A stretch of DNA of 27,406 nt. Origin: JAWSUT01 sp033549345 (GTDB lineage Bacteria; Bacillota; Dethiobacteria; Dethiobacterales; Dethiobacteraceae). Position numbers and translations under genes: made by a program. Positions 1-7,559 of the stretch are shown in pieces (positions within the stretch are counted from its first letter, which is position 1; each line of letters opens with the position of its first letter). A model generated the notes under the pieces. The model did not search any database. It had not been told where the DNA came from and worked only from the letters and a program-made list of their open reading frames with translations. The DNA is taken from NCBI GenBank assembly GCA_033549345.1, contig JAWSUT010000033.1:1-27406 (forward strand), given 5' to 3'.

Positions 1-2
1 TA

Positions 3-42
3 AAAAAGCAACCCCATTCCAAGTGGATGCGGGTTGCTTTTT
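3..42 (+). terminator. Intrinsic terminator at window edge
   Basis: A perfect 12-bp inverted repeat (AAAAAGCAACCC at 3-14 with GGGTTGCTTTTT at 31-42) encloses a 16-base loop and ends in a T run. It probably ends transcription of a gene lying left of the window. The A/T-flanked symmetry means it could work in both directions. Confidence 0.8.
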
Positions 43-167
43 ATTTGTGAGCTATATACCTTAAGTTAATGACATTGGGCAGGTGGGTGCTTTTTCAAGA
101 TAGAAATACATAGCATGGAGAACTCATTCCTCAAGTTTCTCCTCTTTTCTTCTCATTACATATATAC

Positions 168-173
168 TATAAT
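168..173 (+). promoter_or_regulatory. Possible -10 element for the mntA-hepT operon
   Basis: A perfect TATAAT lies about 45 bases before the mntA start. No good -35 box (TTGACA-like) is visible 16-18 bases upstream, where the sequence is pyrimidine rich, so this is only a tentative promoter. Confidence 0.3.
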
Positions 174-215
174 AAAGATGGTTGTCCAATTTTTTACAGA
201 AATGAGGTGGCACTG

Positions 216-644
216 ATGAACATAAATATGTCAACGCTAAAGATCTATGCTAAGGAAAACAATATCGTCATGATTCTATTGTTTGGTTCCCGTGCCACAG
301 ATCGGTTTAGAGAAGACAGTGATATCGATTTAGGCATTCTCTTTAAAGGCGGCGATTATAACTATGAAGAGGTTCTATCTGGACTTATAAAACTGTTCCC
401 TTGTAGCAAAATTGATGTTGCAATTTTAAACCATAGCGACCCTCTTTTAAACTTTCAGATTCTTTCAAAGCACGAAATAATATATTGCCCGGATAAAGAA
501 GTGTTTCTCAGATTCTTTGCAGATACTGTAAAAAAATATCACGACATGCAAAAAATTTACCGCCTGACAGATAAATATCTAAAAGATTTTACTGGAGGAA
601 AATATTATGGAACAGTCTCATGTCATCCGCCGAAAGTTAATTAA
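216..644 (+). CDS. mntA: MntA-type minimal nucleotidyltransferase antitoxin
   Basis: This is a short protein (142 residues) of the MNT / nucleotidyltransferase family. The diagnostic GSx10DxD motif is clear: GS at residues 24-25, Asp36 and Asp38, with a third acidic residue at Asp67 in the following strand. In characterised HepT/MntA systems the antitoxin transfers AMP groups from ATP onto a tyrosine of the HEPN toxin, which inactivates it. I chose the ATG at 216 because GAGGTGG (204-210 region) sits five bases upstream; an in-frame GTG at 207 lies inside that ribosome binding site. The gene overlaps the downstream hepT by 38 bases, which suggests tight translational coupling. The family call is secure; activity is inferred from the intact motif. 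Confidence 0.88.
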   Translation: MNINMSTLKIYAKENNIVMILLFGSRATDRFREDSDIDLGILFKGGDYNYEEVLSGLIKLFPCSKIDVAILNHSDPLLNFQILSKHEIIYCPDKEVFLRFFADTVKKYHDMQKIYRLTDKYLKDFTGGKYYGTVSCHPPKVN

Positions 645-1023
645 TCTGACACAGTATATTAAAGAACTAGAACCTTTAACTAGTTACACCATAAAAGACT
701 ACTCGGAAAATTACTTCATTAAACGTACAGGTGAACGCCTTGTACAGCTAATCGTTGAAAATATGGTAGATATTAACTCAATGATCATCGCGGAAGAAAA
801 GCAACCACCACCTAAAGATTACTATGTTTCTTTTGTAATAATGGGTAAAATTGGCTACTTGCCACGGCAATTTGCAGAGGAATTAGCACCGTGTACCGGG
901 ATGAGAAACAGAATAGTCCATGAATATGATAAGATTGAGGATGAAATTATCTTTTCAAACATTCCAACATTACTCCAAATGGCTACAGAATATATTAATC
1001 AAATTAACAATCACCTAGGATAA
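607..1023 (+). CDS. hepT: HepT-type HEPN toxin (putative RNase)
   Basis: This 138-residue, probably all-helical protein belongs to the HepT-like HEPN family (formerly DUF86). Near the C-terminus it carries the catalytic RX4HXY motif as Arg100, His105 and Tyr107 (RNRIVHEY). The tyrosine is the residue that the MntA partner is known to AMPylate. HEPN toxins cleave RNA when free. A strong GGAGG (595-599) precedes the ATG by seven bases, and the gene starts inside the end of mntA, the usual arrangement for the pair. All catalytic residues are present, so the toxin looks functional. A terminator follows at 1048-1076. Confidence 0.9.
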   Translation: MEQSHVIRRKLINLTQYIKELEPLTSYTIKDYSENYFIKRTGERLVQLIVENMVDINSMIIAEEKQPPPKDYYVSFVIMGKIGYLPRQFAEELAPCTGMRNRIVHEYDKIEDEIIFSNIPTLLQMATEYINQINNHLG

Positions 1024-1047
1024 CCGATGAAAAAATAACGACTTAGT

Positions 1048-1077
1048 GCCTGCCGCAAAAAGGGCAGGCTAAATTTT
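1048..1077 (+). terminator. Intrinsic terminator of mntA-hepT
   Basis: GCCTGCC (1048-1054) pairs with GGCAGGC (1063-1069) around an A-rich loop and is followed by TAAATTTTT. It lies 25 bases past the hepT stop, so it ends the toxin-antitoxin operon. Confidence 0.75.
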
Positions 1078-1104
1078 TAACCTTGTGTAAAAAAGTAAGA
1101 GATT

Positions 1105-1911
1105 TTACTTTCTCTTTAGATCAATTACAGGATTAATCAGTGTTTCAAAGCCATCGATCCGACACTCTACCTGATCACCATCACTTATATGAACGGCTCT
1201 GGGCGTTCCTGTGGAGATAATATCTCCGGGCAGAAGAGTCATCACATGGGAATGAAAAGAAACTAGATAGTCCGGCGGAAACGTCATATTTGAGACAACG
1301 TTTTGGGCATATACTTCCCCATTAAGAACAGTGGCTACGTTTAGCTGCATGACGTCTTCTATCTCATCGGGGGTTACAAGCTGCGGCCCAAAGCTAAAGA
1401 AGGTGTCGAAGCTTTTTGACCGAGTCAGGTATCTGGGGTTTTTTCGCAATATATCTTCAGCTGTCATATCAATAATGGTGGTAAAGCCTGCCACCACTTG
1501 CAGCCAATTGTGCCTGCTTACGTTTTTGCATTCTTTTCCTATAATGATACCTAACTCACTTTCAGCAGTTGTTTTCTCTGATTGCAAGGGAATTTTAATT
1601 GCATCTTGAGGCCCGATTATTGTGGTGTCAGGCTTCATAAAACTCGCCGGCTCTTCCTGGGGAGCTTTTTCTGCTAAATCAGCGGCATGATCTACATAGT
1701 TAAGGCCGATACCCCAAATCTTTTTGGGGTTTCTGTAGAGAGGCGCATAACGGACTTCTTTTATTGAGATAGATTCTCCGCTTAGCTGCTCTAATTTTTC
1801 TCTCCCACTACTTTTGTACCAGTCATTAATTTGATTTAATTGTCCGGAGGCAATAATTTCTTGCAGATGCTGGGGGTAAAACCTGTTAAAGTTCCGGTTT
1901 ATCGCATCCAT
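1105..1911 (-). CDS. Fumarylacetoacetate hydrolase (FAH) family protein, 5' end apparently frameshifted
   Basis: This is an FAH-superfamily enzyme (hydrolases, decarboxylases and isomerases acting on 2-oxo-acid-like substrates with Mg2+ or Mn2+). The metal ligands are visible as Glu117, Glu119 and Asp148, followed by the conserved lysine-containing segment RSKSFDTF (Lys166). The first ATG in the open frame (1911) has only a poor ribosome binding site. The same frame continues upstream and encodes a typical FAH N-terminus (IRLATINFQG...) up to position 1983. There a well-placed GGGAGGGG plus ATG (1986-1988) is out of frame by one base in an AAA run. The intact gene would span 1105-1988, about 294 residues. 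Either it is a recent pseudogene, or a base is missing from this assembly. The exact substrate is unknown. Confidence 0.8.
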   Translation of the reverse strand: MDAINRNFNRFYPQHLQEIIASGQLNQINDWYKSSGREKLEQLSGESISIKEVRYAPLYRNPKKIWGIGLNYVDHAADLAEKAPQEEPASFMKPDTTIIGPQDAIKIPLQSEKTTAESELGIIIGKECKNVSRHNWLQVVAGFTTIIDMTAEDILRKNPRYLTRSKSFDTFFSFGPQLVTPDEIEDVMQLNVATVLNGEVYAQNVVSNMTFPPDYLVSFHSHVMTLLPGDIISTGTPRAVHISDGDQVECRIDGFETLINPVIDLKRK

Positions 1912-2045
1912 AGAAATAATTCCACTGCCAGTGACGATCCCGGCAACTTCTGTGCCTTGAAAATTAATCGTTGCGAGTCTGATTTCATTCCCCTCCCGCT
2001 ATAATATTTTACATTTCCTTTTACATCCCAAGATTGCCCGCTTTT

Positions 2046-2075
2046 ATTATAACGGAACCTTTGCAAATAATTCAA
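2046..2075 (-). promoter_or_regulatory. Promoter of the FAH-family gene
   Basis: On the minus strand a TTGAAT (complement of 2070-2075) is followed after 18 bases by a perfect TATAAT (complement of 2046-2051). This is a good sigma-A-type promoter about 58 bases before the original FAH start at 1988. Confidence 0.5.
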
Positions 2076-2277
2076 TAATCAAGCTCTCAGGTCGCTCCGC
2101 GACGGACCTCTTTCGGCAGAAAAATGTAGCCGGCAGCAATACCCGTATCAAATTGACAACCGTTTTGTAAGCATATCCTTTAGCCAAAGCAGCTACCCGC
2201 AAGAGGTAGCTGCTTTAAATTCTATACGCTGTTTAAAGACTACCAAAAACTTTTCAATAACCTGTTCTTTGTCGTCG
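2076..2277. other. Intergenic region between the FAH promoter and the DUF5667 gene
   Basis: I see no gene in this stretch. It holds a compact GC-rich hairpin (GTCGC at 2091-2095 with GCGAC at 2099-2103, flanked by AGGTC and GACCT) and the terminator-like repeat listed separately. A 64-codon open frame on the minus strand here (2193-2387) is low complexity and has no ribosome binding site, so I do not call it. Confidence 0.5.
2186..2216 (-). terminator. Terminator-like hairpin after the DUF5667 gene
   Basis: AAAGCAGCTACC (2186-2197) and GGTAGCTGCTTT (2205-2216) form a perfect 12-bp stem with a 7-base loop, about 60 bases past the stop codon of the minus-strand gene. There is no long T run, so termination efficiency is uncertain. 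Confidence 0.55.
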
Positions 2278-3417
2278 TTATCTTCTTCCTTTGTTATTTC
2301 CTCTTCTGCCATTGTCTTCACTATCTTCGTCGTCGTTATCATCGTCGTCATCTTCTTCTTCATCTTGAGCATCTTCGATGCTTTCACTGATTTCTTCTAT
2401 GGCTTCTTCCACGATTTCCAGTGAATCTTCGATTTCCTCTAACAACCTGTCCAGTTCAGCATCAAATGCCTCTTTGACCTCTTCTAAATCTTCTTCGTCA
2501 TTTGCTGTTTCTACGAACCCGTCAAGCATTCCGGAATACTTAGCAACTAACGCGTCGATTCCATCTAAGAGGTTAATTTGGGCTGTAATCGAATCTTGTA
2601 AATTGCTAACCTCTTCTTCAGAAACCTCTCCAGATGCTGTTATTTCATCAAGCTCTTCCTGTAACTCACTAATCTCTTCTAGTATTTCTTCTTTCTGTTT
2701 TTTTGCATCTTCAAATTCTTCAAGAACATCTGCTAGCTTATCCTGATAATCACTTACCTGGTCATCTTCGTCCAGCTCTTCTTCCAGTTCTGCAGCCAGT
2801 TCTGCTTCCAGTTCTTCTACTTCATCTTCTGCGTTATCTTTTCCGGGAGCATAGGGGTTGGGGCCGGGCTTGAGGCCTTGCAGTTTGGCAAGTTTTACGT
2901 CAATAGCGCGCTGGATTCCTTTCTTGCCTTGCTCAGGTACTTGTACGAAAACACGCTGGAGAACTTCCAGAGAATTAGCCGTAGACTCGTATACTTCATC
3001 GTATACCGCTTCGTCTACTGCCTCTTCTTCCAGCTCTTCGTCTTCCAGTAATTCTTCCGCTTCTTCCATCGCTTCAACAAAGGCCTCTGTGAGACTTTCG
3101 GCAAACTCGGCCTGCTTGTCTTCCGGGAGAGCTTCCAATTCAGCAATACGGACTTCGGCGAGTTCCATTAGCATAGCGATTTTGGAATCAGGGGAAAAGG
3201 TGAATGCCAACTTGATTTCCTCAATGAAGCGCTTCAGGAAATAGAATGGTGAATCGGGGAGGATTCCAGGATCAACAGATTCTTCGACTGTCTCTTGGGA
3301 TACTACTTCTACCGTGGTGATTTCAACCACGGGTTCTTCTGGGGCGGCCATGGCGACGGTGGAGAAAATTAGACAACCCAGCATCACGGCTAGAACCAGA
3401 ATCAATGATTTTTTCAT
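2278..3417 (-). CDS. Secreted acidic coiled-coil protein with DUF5667-like domain
   Basis: This 379-residue protein starts with a clear signal peptide: a Lys-rich start, a hydrophobic stretch through about residue 22, and an Ala-x-Ala-type cleavage region. A DUF5667-like segment follows (about residues 48-110) with the typical PDSPFYFLKRF motif and helical AEVRIAELE repeats. The rest (about 110-345) is extremely Glu/Asp-rich and predicted coiled coil. It ends in an Asp/Glu run (about 350-365) followed by a short basic tail (GRRGNNKGRR). AAGGAGG at 3427-3433 gives an excellent ribosome binding site. The role is unknown; the sequence suggests an extracellular structural or cation-binding protein. 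It sits alone behind a long structured leader (3515-3625). Confidence 0.82.
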   Translation of the reverse strand: MKKSLILVLAVMLGCLIFSTVAMAAPEEPVVEITTVEVVSQETVEESVDPGILPDSPFYFLKRFIEEIKLAFTFSPDSKIAMLMELAEVRIAELEALPEDKQAEFAESLTEAFVEAMEEAEELLEDEELEEEAVDEAVYDEVYESTANSLEVLQRVFVQVPEQGKKGIQRAIDVKLAKLQGLKPGPNPYAPGKDNAEDEVEELEAELAAELEEELDEDDQVSDYQDKLADVLEEFEDAKKQKEEILEEISELQEELDEITASGEVSEEEVSNLQDSITAQINLLDGIDALVAKYSGMLDGFVETANDEEDLEEVKEAFDAELDRLLEEIEDSLEIVEEAIEEISESIEDAQDEEEDDDDDNDDEDSEDNGRRGNNKGRR

Positions 3418-3491
3418 CTTTTTCGACCTCCTTGATTTTCCCCCGAAAACTTTCTTTTGTTAGATATGTTTTGCGGGCAGGCTTTTTCTAG

Positions 3492-3640
3492 GGCAAATAA
3501 AGAATTTGCCACATCACAGCTTTTACTCCGAGTTAGCGGGCTTTAGCTTGTGTAGCAACCGTTGGTATGCCTTCTGACTCTGTCCGTTAGGCCAGAGGTG
3601 TGCCGCCCCTGCTTTCAGTGTAACATGTAATCTGTTTTTT
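3492..3640 (-). promoter_or_regulatory. Structured leader resembling a ydaO (c-di-AMP) riboswitch
   Basis: Reading the minus strand toward the DUF5667 gene, the leader shows in order GGGGCGGCACACC, GGCCTAACGG, GGCATACC and AGCCCGCTAACTCGGAG. As I recall them, ydaO/yuaA RNAs have GGGGUUAA, GGGAUACC and CCCGACAGCUAACUCCGGAG in the same order. The element is followed by a perfect hairpin (GGCAAAT at 3492-3498 with ATTTGCC at 3504-3510) that could be part of an expression platform. ydaO RNAs commonly control cell-wall and secreted-protein genes, which fits the downstream gene. The match is by eye only, and no P1 stem was demonstrated. Confidence 0.4.
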
Positions 3641-3767
3641 CGAATCTCACTTACGGACTAAACTTGGTGGGACTGTAGTCCCATTTTCTACAGATACAAG
3701 CGGCTTATTCAGAAGAAAACGGAACGATAAAAGCCGCCTTTAACAATTATGCAAGCATGGTAAAATT
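3641..3767. other. Gene-free stretch upstream of the structured leader
   Basis: I see no convincing gene. A short perfect hairpin (GGGACT/AGTCCC around 3669-3682) is present. The promoter of the DUF5667 transcript should lie here or just inside the leader, but I cannot pick a convincing one. Confidence 0.4.
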
Positions 3768-3810
3768 AAAAACACCGCCCGACGGAATTTACGTTGCTGG
3801 TGGTGTTTTT
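3768..3810. terminator. Bidirectional intrinsic terminator
   Basis: AAAAACACC (3768-3776) pairs with GGTGTTTTT (3802-3810), and the stem is extended by CGCC against GGTG wobble pairs. It has T runs on both strands and lies between the ends of two transcription domains. It most likely stops read-through from the glycosyltransferase gene at 3999-5159 toward the DUF5667 leader. Confidence 0.65.
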
Positions 3811-3929
3811 CTCATTTCTTCTTAATCTAAGTAATATCTTGCATACTTATATTCCCGTTGGACGCAATCCCCTGCTTTATCTCTGTTTTCATGCTTTTCA
3901 TCTTTAGCAGCGTACATGGTAAGGGAATA

Positions 3930-3945
3930 GGATGGTTTCGACGGG
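3930..3945 (+). other. tmRNA 5'-end-like signature (fragment)
   Basis: The 16 bases at 3930-3945 read GGATGGTTTCGACGGG, which matches the very conserved D-arm region at the 5' end of tmRNA (ssrA). No tag-peptide reading frame, pseudoknots or matching 3' acceptor end follow: a minus-strand glycosyltransferase gene ends 54 bases later. It may be a remnant of ssrA or coincidence. Confidence 0.25.
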
Positions 3946-3956
3946 TTAAACAGACA

Positions 3957-3987
3957 TAGTCCCTAAAGAGATTTCTCGAAGGGGCTA
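3957..3987 (-). terminator. Terminator-like hairpin after the GT2 gene
   Basis: TAGTCCCT (3957-3964) pairs with AGGGGCTA (3980-3987) with one G-T pair, and an inner GAGA/TCTC stem extends the hairpin. It starts 12 bases after the stop codon of the minus-strand glycosyltransferase. The T tail on the minus strand is weak. Confidence 0.5.
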
Positions 3988-3998
3988 TTATTAATGTC

Positions 3999-5159
3999 CT
4001 ATGTGCTTCTGTATGATAAATGATCCATATAGATTCTTTCCGCCTTCAGGTTTTTGTAATTTGTTGTTTCACCGCAGTAAACAATGGTCTCAATTTTGCT
4101 CTTTTCCAGCAACATGGTTTGGTTCGTTAGAAAAAAATAGCGCCCTGCCTGCCTTATGCCGAAGATTTTCCTGCCGTAATAGGAGGGCGCACACACGATA
4201 ACCAGCTTTCCTTTTTGCAGGAAAGAATGGACCAGTTGTGCGCACCGGCCTGTTGCCCCATGCCAGGGACGACCGCTAAGCAGAAGAACACACTGTTTTT
4301 CCGTCGCGGACAGAGCATCTGCCACTTCCTGGGGGTCATTATTTTGTAACGGCGTAGCATGGCGTACCGGCTGCCAGGGTTTGCGCCACTTTGTTTCATA
4401 ATAAACCCTGTTTCTTAGCAGAATTGACTGATAAAGATGCCGCTCCATATTATTAAAGCTAATACTGCCATGATGGTAAACAAAAGCATCGTCAACAATG
4501 ACCAACTTATAACCGGCTGCTTTCACACGTTCACAATAGTCATTGTCTTCAAATAATCCCACAGTAAATTGTTCATCCATTTGGCCTACAGTTTCAAATA
4601 GATCCCTGCGCATGGCTGTACAGAAAAAGGTAAGAAATTCTGTAAACCGAAGGCTGCCCTGGTTAAACCGGTAGATCTCGTTGAGCCAGGAAGCATCCGC
4701 GCCTTGAATGGGATCAGCCGGTACTAAGTCCAGTTTTTGCTCATTTAGGCTGTAGTTAGTCACAGGGCCTGCCAGACCAATGTCTGGGTTGCCAAGCGGC
4801 CGTAGCAAACGTTTTAGCCAACCTTGTGGCACAATCGTATCATTGTTTAAGAGAATCAGATAATCTCCATTGGCGTGTCTGAGGCCAAGATTCATCCCGC
4901 CGGAGAAACCCAGATTTACCGATGATGAAATTACCCTCAATGCCGGGTGTACCCATTGGGCTAATTGTTCTTTGGTCTGATCAGTGGAGGCATTGTCAAC
5001 CAAGACTACTTCCAGCCCGGGAAAGCATGTGTTATTCAGTACGCTTTGCAGGCATTGCCTGGTGTAGGGCCATTGATTAAATGCCGGAATGATAATGCTG
5101 ATTAGCGGGTTCTTAGGCGAATAACCTTTTTTTGCAGACTGTTGTTTACTTTGCTCCAT
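3999..5159 (-). CDS. Family 2 glycosyltransferase (rhamnosyltransferase-like) with extra C-terminal segment
   Basis: Residues about 18-260 form a GT-A fold family 2 glycosyltransferase. The start is ISIIIPAFNQ; the nucleotide-binding VDNASTDQT is at about 54-62; the metal-binding NND is at 105-107; the catalytic-region GLFEDNDYC contains Glu204 and Asp205; paired histidines are at 229-230. It probably transfers a sugar from a nucleotide-sugar to a surface glycan. Residues about 290-386 are a further alpha/beta segment starting QCVLLLSGRPWHG, like the N-terminal half of a GT-B enzyme, which suggests a truncated fusion. GAGGAGG at 5171-5177 supports the ATG at 5159. The gene diverges from rmlA over a 104-base spacer, so the two probably share a control region. 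Confidence 0.85.
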   Translation of the reverse strand: MEQSKQQSAKKGYSPKNPLISIIIPAFNQWPYTRQCLQSVLNNTCFPGLEVVLVDNASTDQTKEQLAQWVHPALRVISSSVNLGFSGGMNLGLRHANGDYLILLNNDTIVPQGWLKRLLRPLGNPDIGLAGPVTNYSLNEQKLDLVPADPIQGADASWLNEIYRFNQGSLRFTEFLTFFCTAMRRDLFETVGQMDEQFTVGLFEDNDYCERVKAAGYKLVIVDDAFVYHHGSISFNNMERHLYQSILLRNRVYYETKWRKPWQPVRHATPLQNNDPQEVADALSATEKQCVLLLSGRPWHGATGRCAQLVHSFLQKGKLVIVCAPSYYGRKIFGIRQAGRYFFLTNQTMLLEKSKIETIVYCGETTNYKNLKAERIYMDHLSYRST

Positions 5160-5263
5160 TATTGCTCATCCCTCCTCTCTGCCTTAACGTAACGGCTGAA
5201 AAGTAAGAAGCATATAGTATATTATCTTTTCTGGAACAGTTAAAGACCGGAGGTTAATGAAAA

Positions 5264-6037
5264 ATGAAAGGTGTTGTATTGGCCGGGGGAACAGGTTCAA
5301 GGCTTTACCCCTTAACGAAAGCAGTGAACAAGCATTTGCTGCCTGTAGGAAGGTTTCCGATGATTTATTATCCATTATATAGGCTTCGGGAGTGTGGTAT
5401 TACAGATGTACTGATTGTAACCGGCAGAGCGGATCTTGGTGATTTTGTACGGTTACTGGGCAGCGGGCTGGAATTTGGCATGTCCCTTACGTATAAAGTG
5501 CAGGAACAGGCCGGCGGCATATCCGATGCACTCAGCCTGGCGGAGTGTTTCTGCGGTCATGATAAAACAATCGTTATTCTTGGAGATAACATTTGCGAAG
5601 ATCCGCTTGTTCCTTTTGCAAACGCATTCCGGCAGCAGCAATCCGGTGCGCGGATATTGCTAAAGGAATTTTCAGGCCCCGAAAAACATCAGATGGCCGT
5701 TGCAGAAATTGAGCGGGGAAAAATTCATTCAATCTATGAAAAACCAAAATACACGAATTCAGATATGTGCGTTACCGGGATTTATATGTATGACCACCTT
5801 GTGTTTGACCTGATCAGAACCCTGAAACCTTCTGCCCGGGGAGAGCTGGAAATCACCGATGTAAATTCTCTGTATCTTAGCAAAGGATTGCTTCACTATG
5901 ATATATTGCCGGGCTGGTGGGAAGATGCGGGCACAATTCCCGCAATGACTAAAATAAACAGGATACTGTCAGAATCGCCACAACTGGTTGCGGGGATGGA
6001 AAAGGTTTATCTGCAAAGGCAGGATCATAGCCTATGA
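5264..6037 (+). CDS. rmlA: Glucose-1-phosphate thymidylyltransferase (short form)
   Basis: First enzyme of dTDP-L-rhamnose synthesis: it joins dTTP and glucose-1-phosphate to give dTDP-glucose. The N-terminal signature GGTGSRLYPLT (8-18) and the lysine-containing KHLLPVG (23-29) are the nucleotide- and sugar-phosphate-binding motifs. LGDN at 106-109 carries the metal-binding Asp. At 257 residues it is the short type lacking the C-terminal allosteric extension of the 290-residue enzymes. GGAGG (5249-5253) precedes the ATG. The stop codon overlaps the start of rmlB by four bases (ATGA), so the two are translationally coupled. Related sugar nucleotidyltransferases are hard to separate, but the rml context makes RmlA by far the best call. 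Confidence 0.88.
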   Translation: MKGVVLAGGTGSRLYPLTKAVNKHLLPVGRFPMIYYPLYRLRECGITDVLIVTGRADLGDFVRLLGSGLEFGMSLTYKVQEQAGGISDALSLAECFCGHDKTIVILGDNICEDPLVPFANAFRQQQSGARILLKEFSGPEKHQMAVAEIERGKIHSIYEKPKYTNSDMCVTGIYMYDHLVFDLIRTLKPSARGELEITDVNSLYLSKGLLHYDILPGWWEDAGTIPAMTKINRILSESPQLVAGMEKVYLQRQDHSL

Positions 6038-7002
6038 ATGTACTTGTAACAGGAGGCGCCGGTTTTATCGGCAGCCATTTCCTGCGTCATATGGTGCCGA
6101 AATATCCATTGTATCAGTTTATTAACCTTGATGCGTTAACTTACGCCGGTGATCCGCGTAATCTGGAAGATTTAGAGCGCTTCTCAAACTACCGTTTTAT
6201 TTATGGTGATATCTGTGACCATCAACTTGTTAACACTGTTGTGTCTGAAGGGATCCACGTTATTGTTAATTTTGCTGCGGAGAGCCATGTGGACCGCAGT
6301 ATTGCAAACGCCCGTACTTTTCTTGATACGAATATCGGTGGGACGTTTACACTGTTGGAAGCTGCAAGGCAATTTGGTTTAGAAAAATTTATTCAGATTT
6401 CTACCGATGAAGTATACGGATCACTGGGAAGAGAAGGCGCATTTACAGAAGATTCACCGCTTAGGCCCAACAATCCTTACGCTGCCAGTAAAACGAGCGC
6501 CGATTTGTTAGCGCTGGCATATGGCAAAACATACCGCATACCGGTAACAATCACACGAAGTTCCAATAATTTTGGGCCATTTCAGCATCCGGAAAAACTG
6601 ATACCGAAAATGATCTTAAACGCCCTGGCAGATAAACCCCTGCCTGTTTACGGCGATGGTCAGTATGTGAGGGACTGGATCTATGTGACCGACCATTGTC
6701 TGGCCATCGAACTTGTCCTCCATTCCGGAAAAGCAGGACATATTTACAATATCGGGGCAAACCAGGAGTACAAAAATATTGACTTGGTCAGGAACATTCT
6801 TAATATCCTGCAAAAACCGCTCTCTCTGATTCAGTTCGTAGCAGACCGGCCGGGCCATGACAGACGCTATGCCATAAATGCCGCCAAAATTCAGCGGGAG
6901 TTGGGCTGGCAGCCCGTATCCAATTTTCAGGAGAGCCTGGCAGCAACAATCAGATGGTTTCAGCAAAATAGCGGACGCTGGGAGGTAACGTGTGAGCGAT
7001 GA
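6034..7002 (+). CDS. rmlB: dTDP-glucose 4,6-dehydratase
   Basis: Second step of the dTDP-L-rhamnose pathway: it converts dTDP-glucose to dTDP-4-keto-6-deoxyglucose using bound NAD+. It is an extended short-chain dehydrogenase of 322 residues, the usual family length. The NAD-binding GGAGFIGSH is at 7-15, the RmlB-specific STDEVYG at 123-129 (with the Asp-Glu pair used in dehydration), and the catalytic Tyr149/Lys153 in YAASK. It overlaps both rmlA and rmlC by four bases, so the three genes form one tightly coupled message. Confidence 0.93.
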   Translation: MNVLVTGGAGFIGSHFLRHMVPKYPLYQFINLDALTYAGDPRNLEDLERFSNYRFIYGDICDHQLVNTVVSEGIHVIVNFAAESHVDRSIANARTFLDTNIGGTFTLLEAARQFGLEKFIQISTDEVYGSLGREGAFTEDSPLRPNNPYAASKTSADLLALAYGKTYRIPVTITRSSNNFGPFQHPEKLIPKMILNALADKPLPVYGDGQYVRDWIYVTDHCLAIELVLHSGKAGHIYNIGANQEYKNIDLVRNILNILQKPLSLIQFVADRPGHDRRYAINAAKIQRELGWQPVSNFQESLAATIRWFQQNSGRWEVTCER

Positions 7003-7544
7003 GGGTAACCGCTACAAAGCTTGACGGTGTGATACTGTTAGAGCATGATATTTTTCCCGATAACCGGGGATTTTTCTATGAATGCTATAACAGGAAAACC
7101 TGGCAGCAGCTCGGGATTTCATTTGAGCCTGTCCAGGAGAACTGTTCGTTTTCGCTGCATGCCGGCACTGTCCGGGGACTTCATTACCAGCTGCAACCAC
7201 ATTCGCAGGCCAAAGCAGTTCGGGTTATTACAGGGTCCGTCTTTGATGTGGCCGTTGACCTGAGGAAAAAATCCCCTACATTTGGCTCGTGGGTGAGTGT
7301 TATTTTAAGTGAAGAAAACAACAACACGCTTTATATTCCCAAAGGATTTGCTCACGGATTCTGTACGCTTACACCTGAAACCCGCCTGAGCTATCTGGTA
7401 GATGAATTTTTCGCACCCGAATTTGAGCGCGGTGTTTTCTGGAATGATACTGTTCTGAACATCCCCTGGCCTGTTACGAATCCGGTACTTTCAGAAAAAG
7501 ATAACCGGTACCCCCTGTTTGCAAGCACTGAGATGAACTTTTAG
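6999..7544 (+). CDS. rmlC: dTDP-4-dehydrorhamnose 3,5-epimerase
   Basis: Third step of the pathway: it epimerises C3 and C5 of the keto sugar. It is a cupin-fold protein of 181 residues, as expected. The family motif GTVRGLHYQ contains the catalytic His62. Tyr132 in the LSYLVDE segment is the catalytic acid, and His119 in GFAHG is also conserved. It begins in a four-base ATGA overlap with the end of rmlB. Its stop codon is part of the AGGAG that precedes rmlD. Confidence 0.93.
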   Translation: MRVTATKLDGVILLEHDIFPDNRGFFYECYNRKTWQQLGISFEPVQENCSFSLHAGTVRGLHYQLQPHSQAKAVRVITGSVFDVAVDLRKKSPTFGSWVSVILSEENNNTLYIPKGFAHGFCTLTPETRLSYLVDEFFAPEFERGVFWNDTVLNIPWPVTNPVLSEKDNRYPLFASTEMNF

Positions 7545-7559
7545 GAGTGAGCTCTTATC

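Noticed and set aside
2193..2387. 64-codon minus-strand frame, Lys/Met/Thr rich
   Set aside because: It overlaps the 3' end of the acidic protein in another frame, is low complexity, and has no ribosome binding site.
2378..3244. Two + strand Ser-rich frames opposite the acidic protein
   Set aside because: Poly-serine frames are the expected antisense image of Glu/Asp-rich codons.
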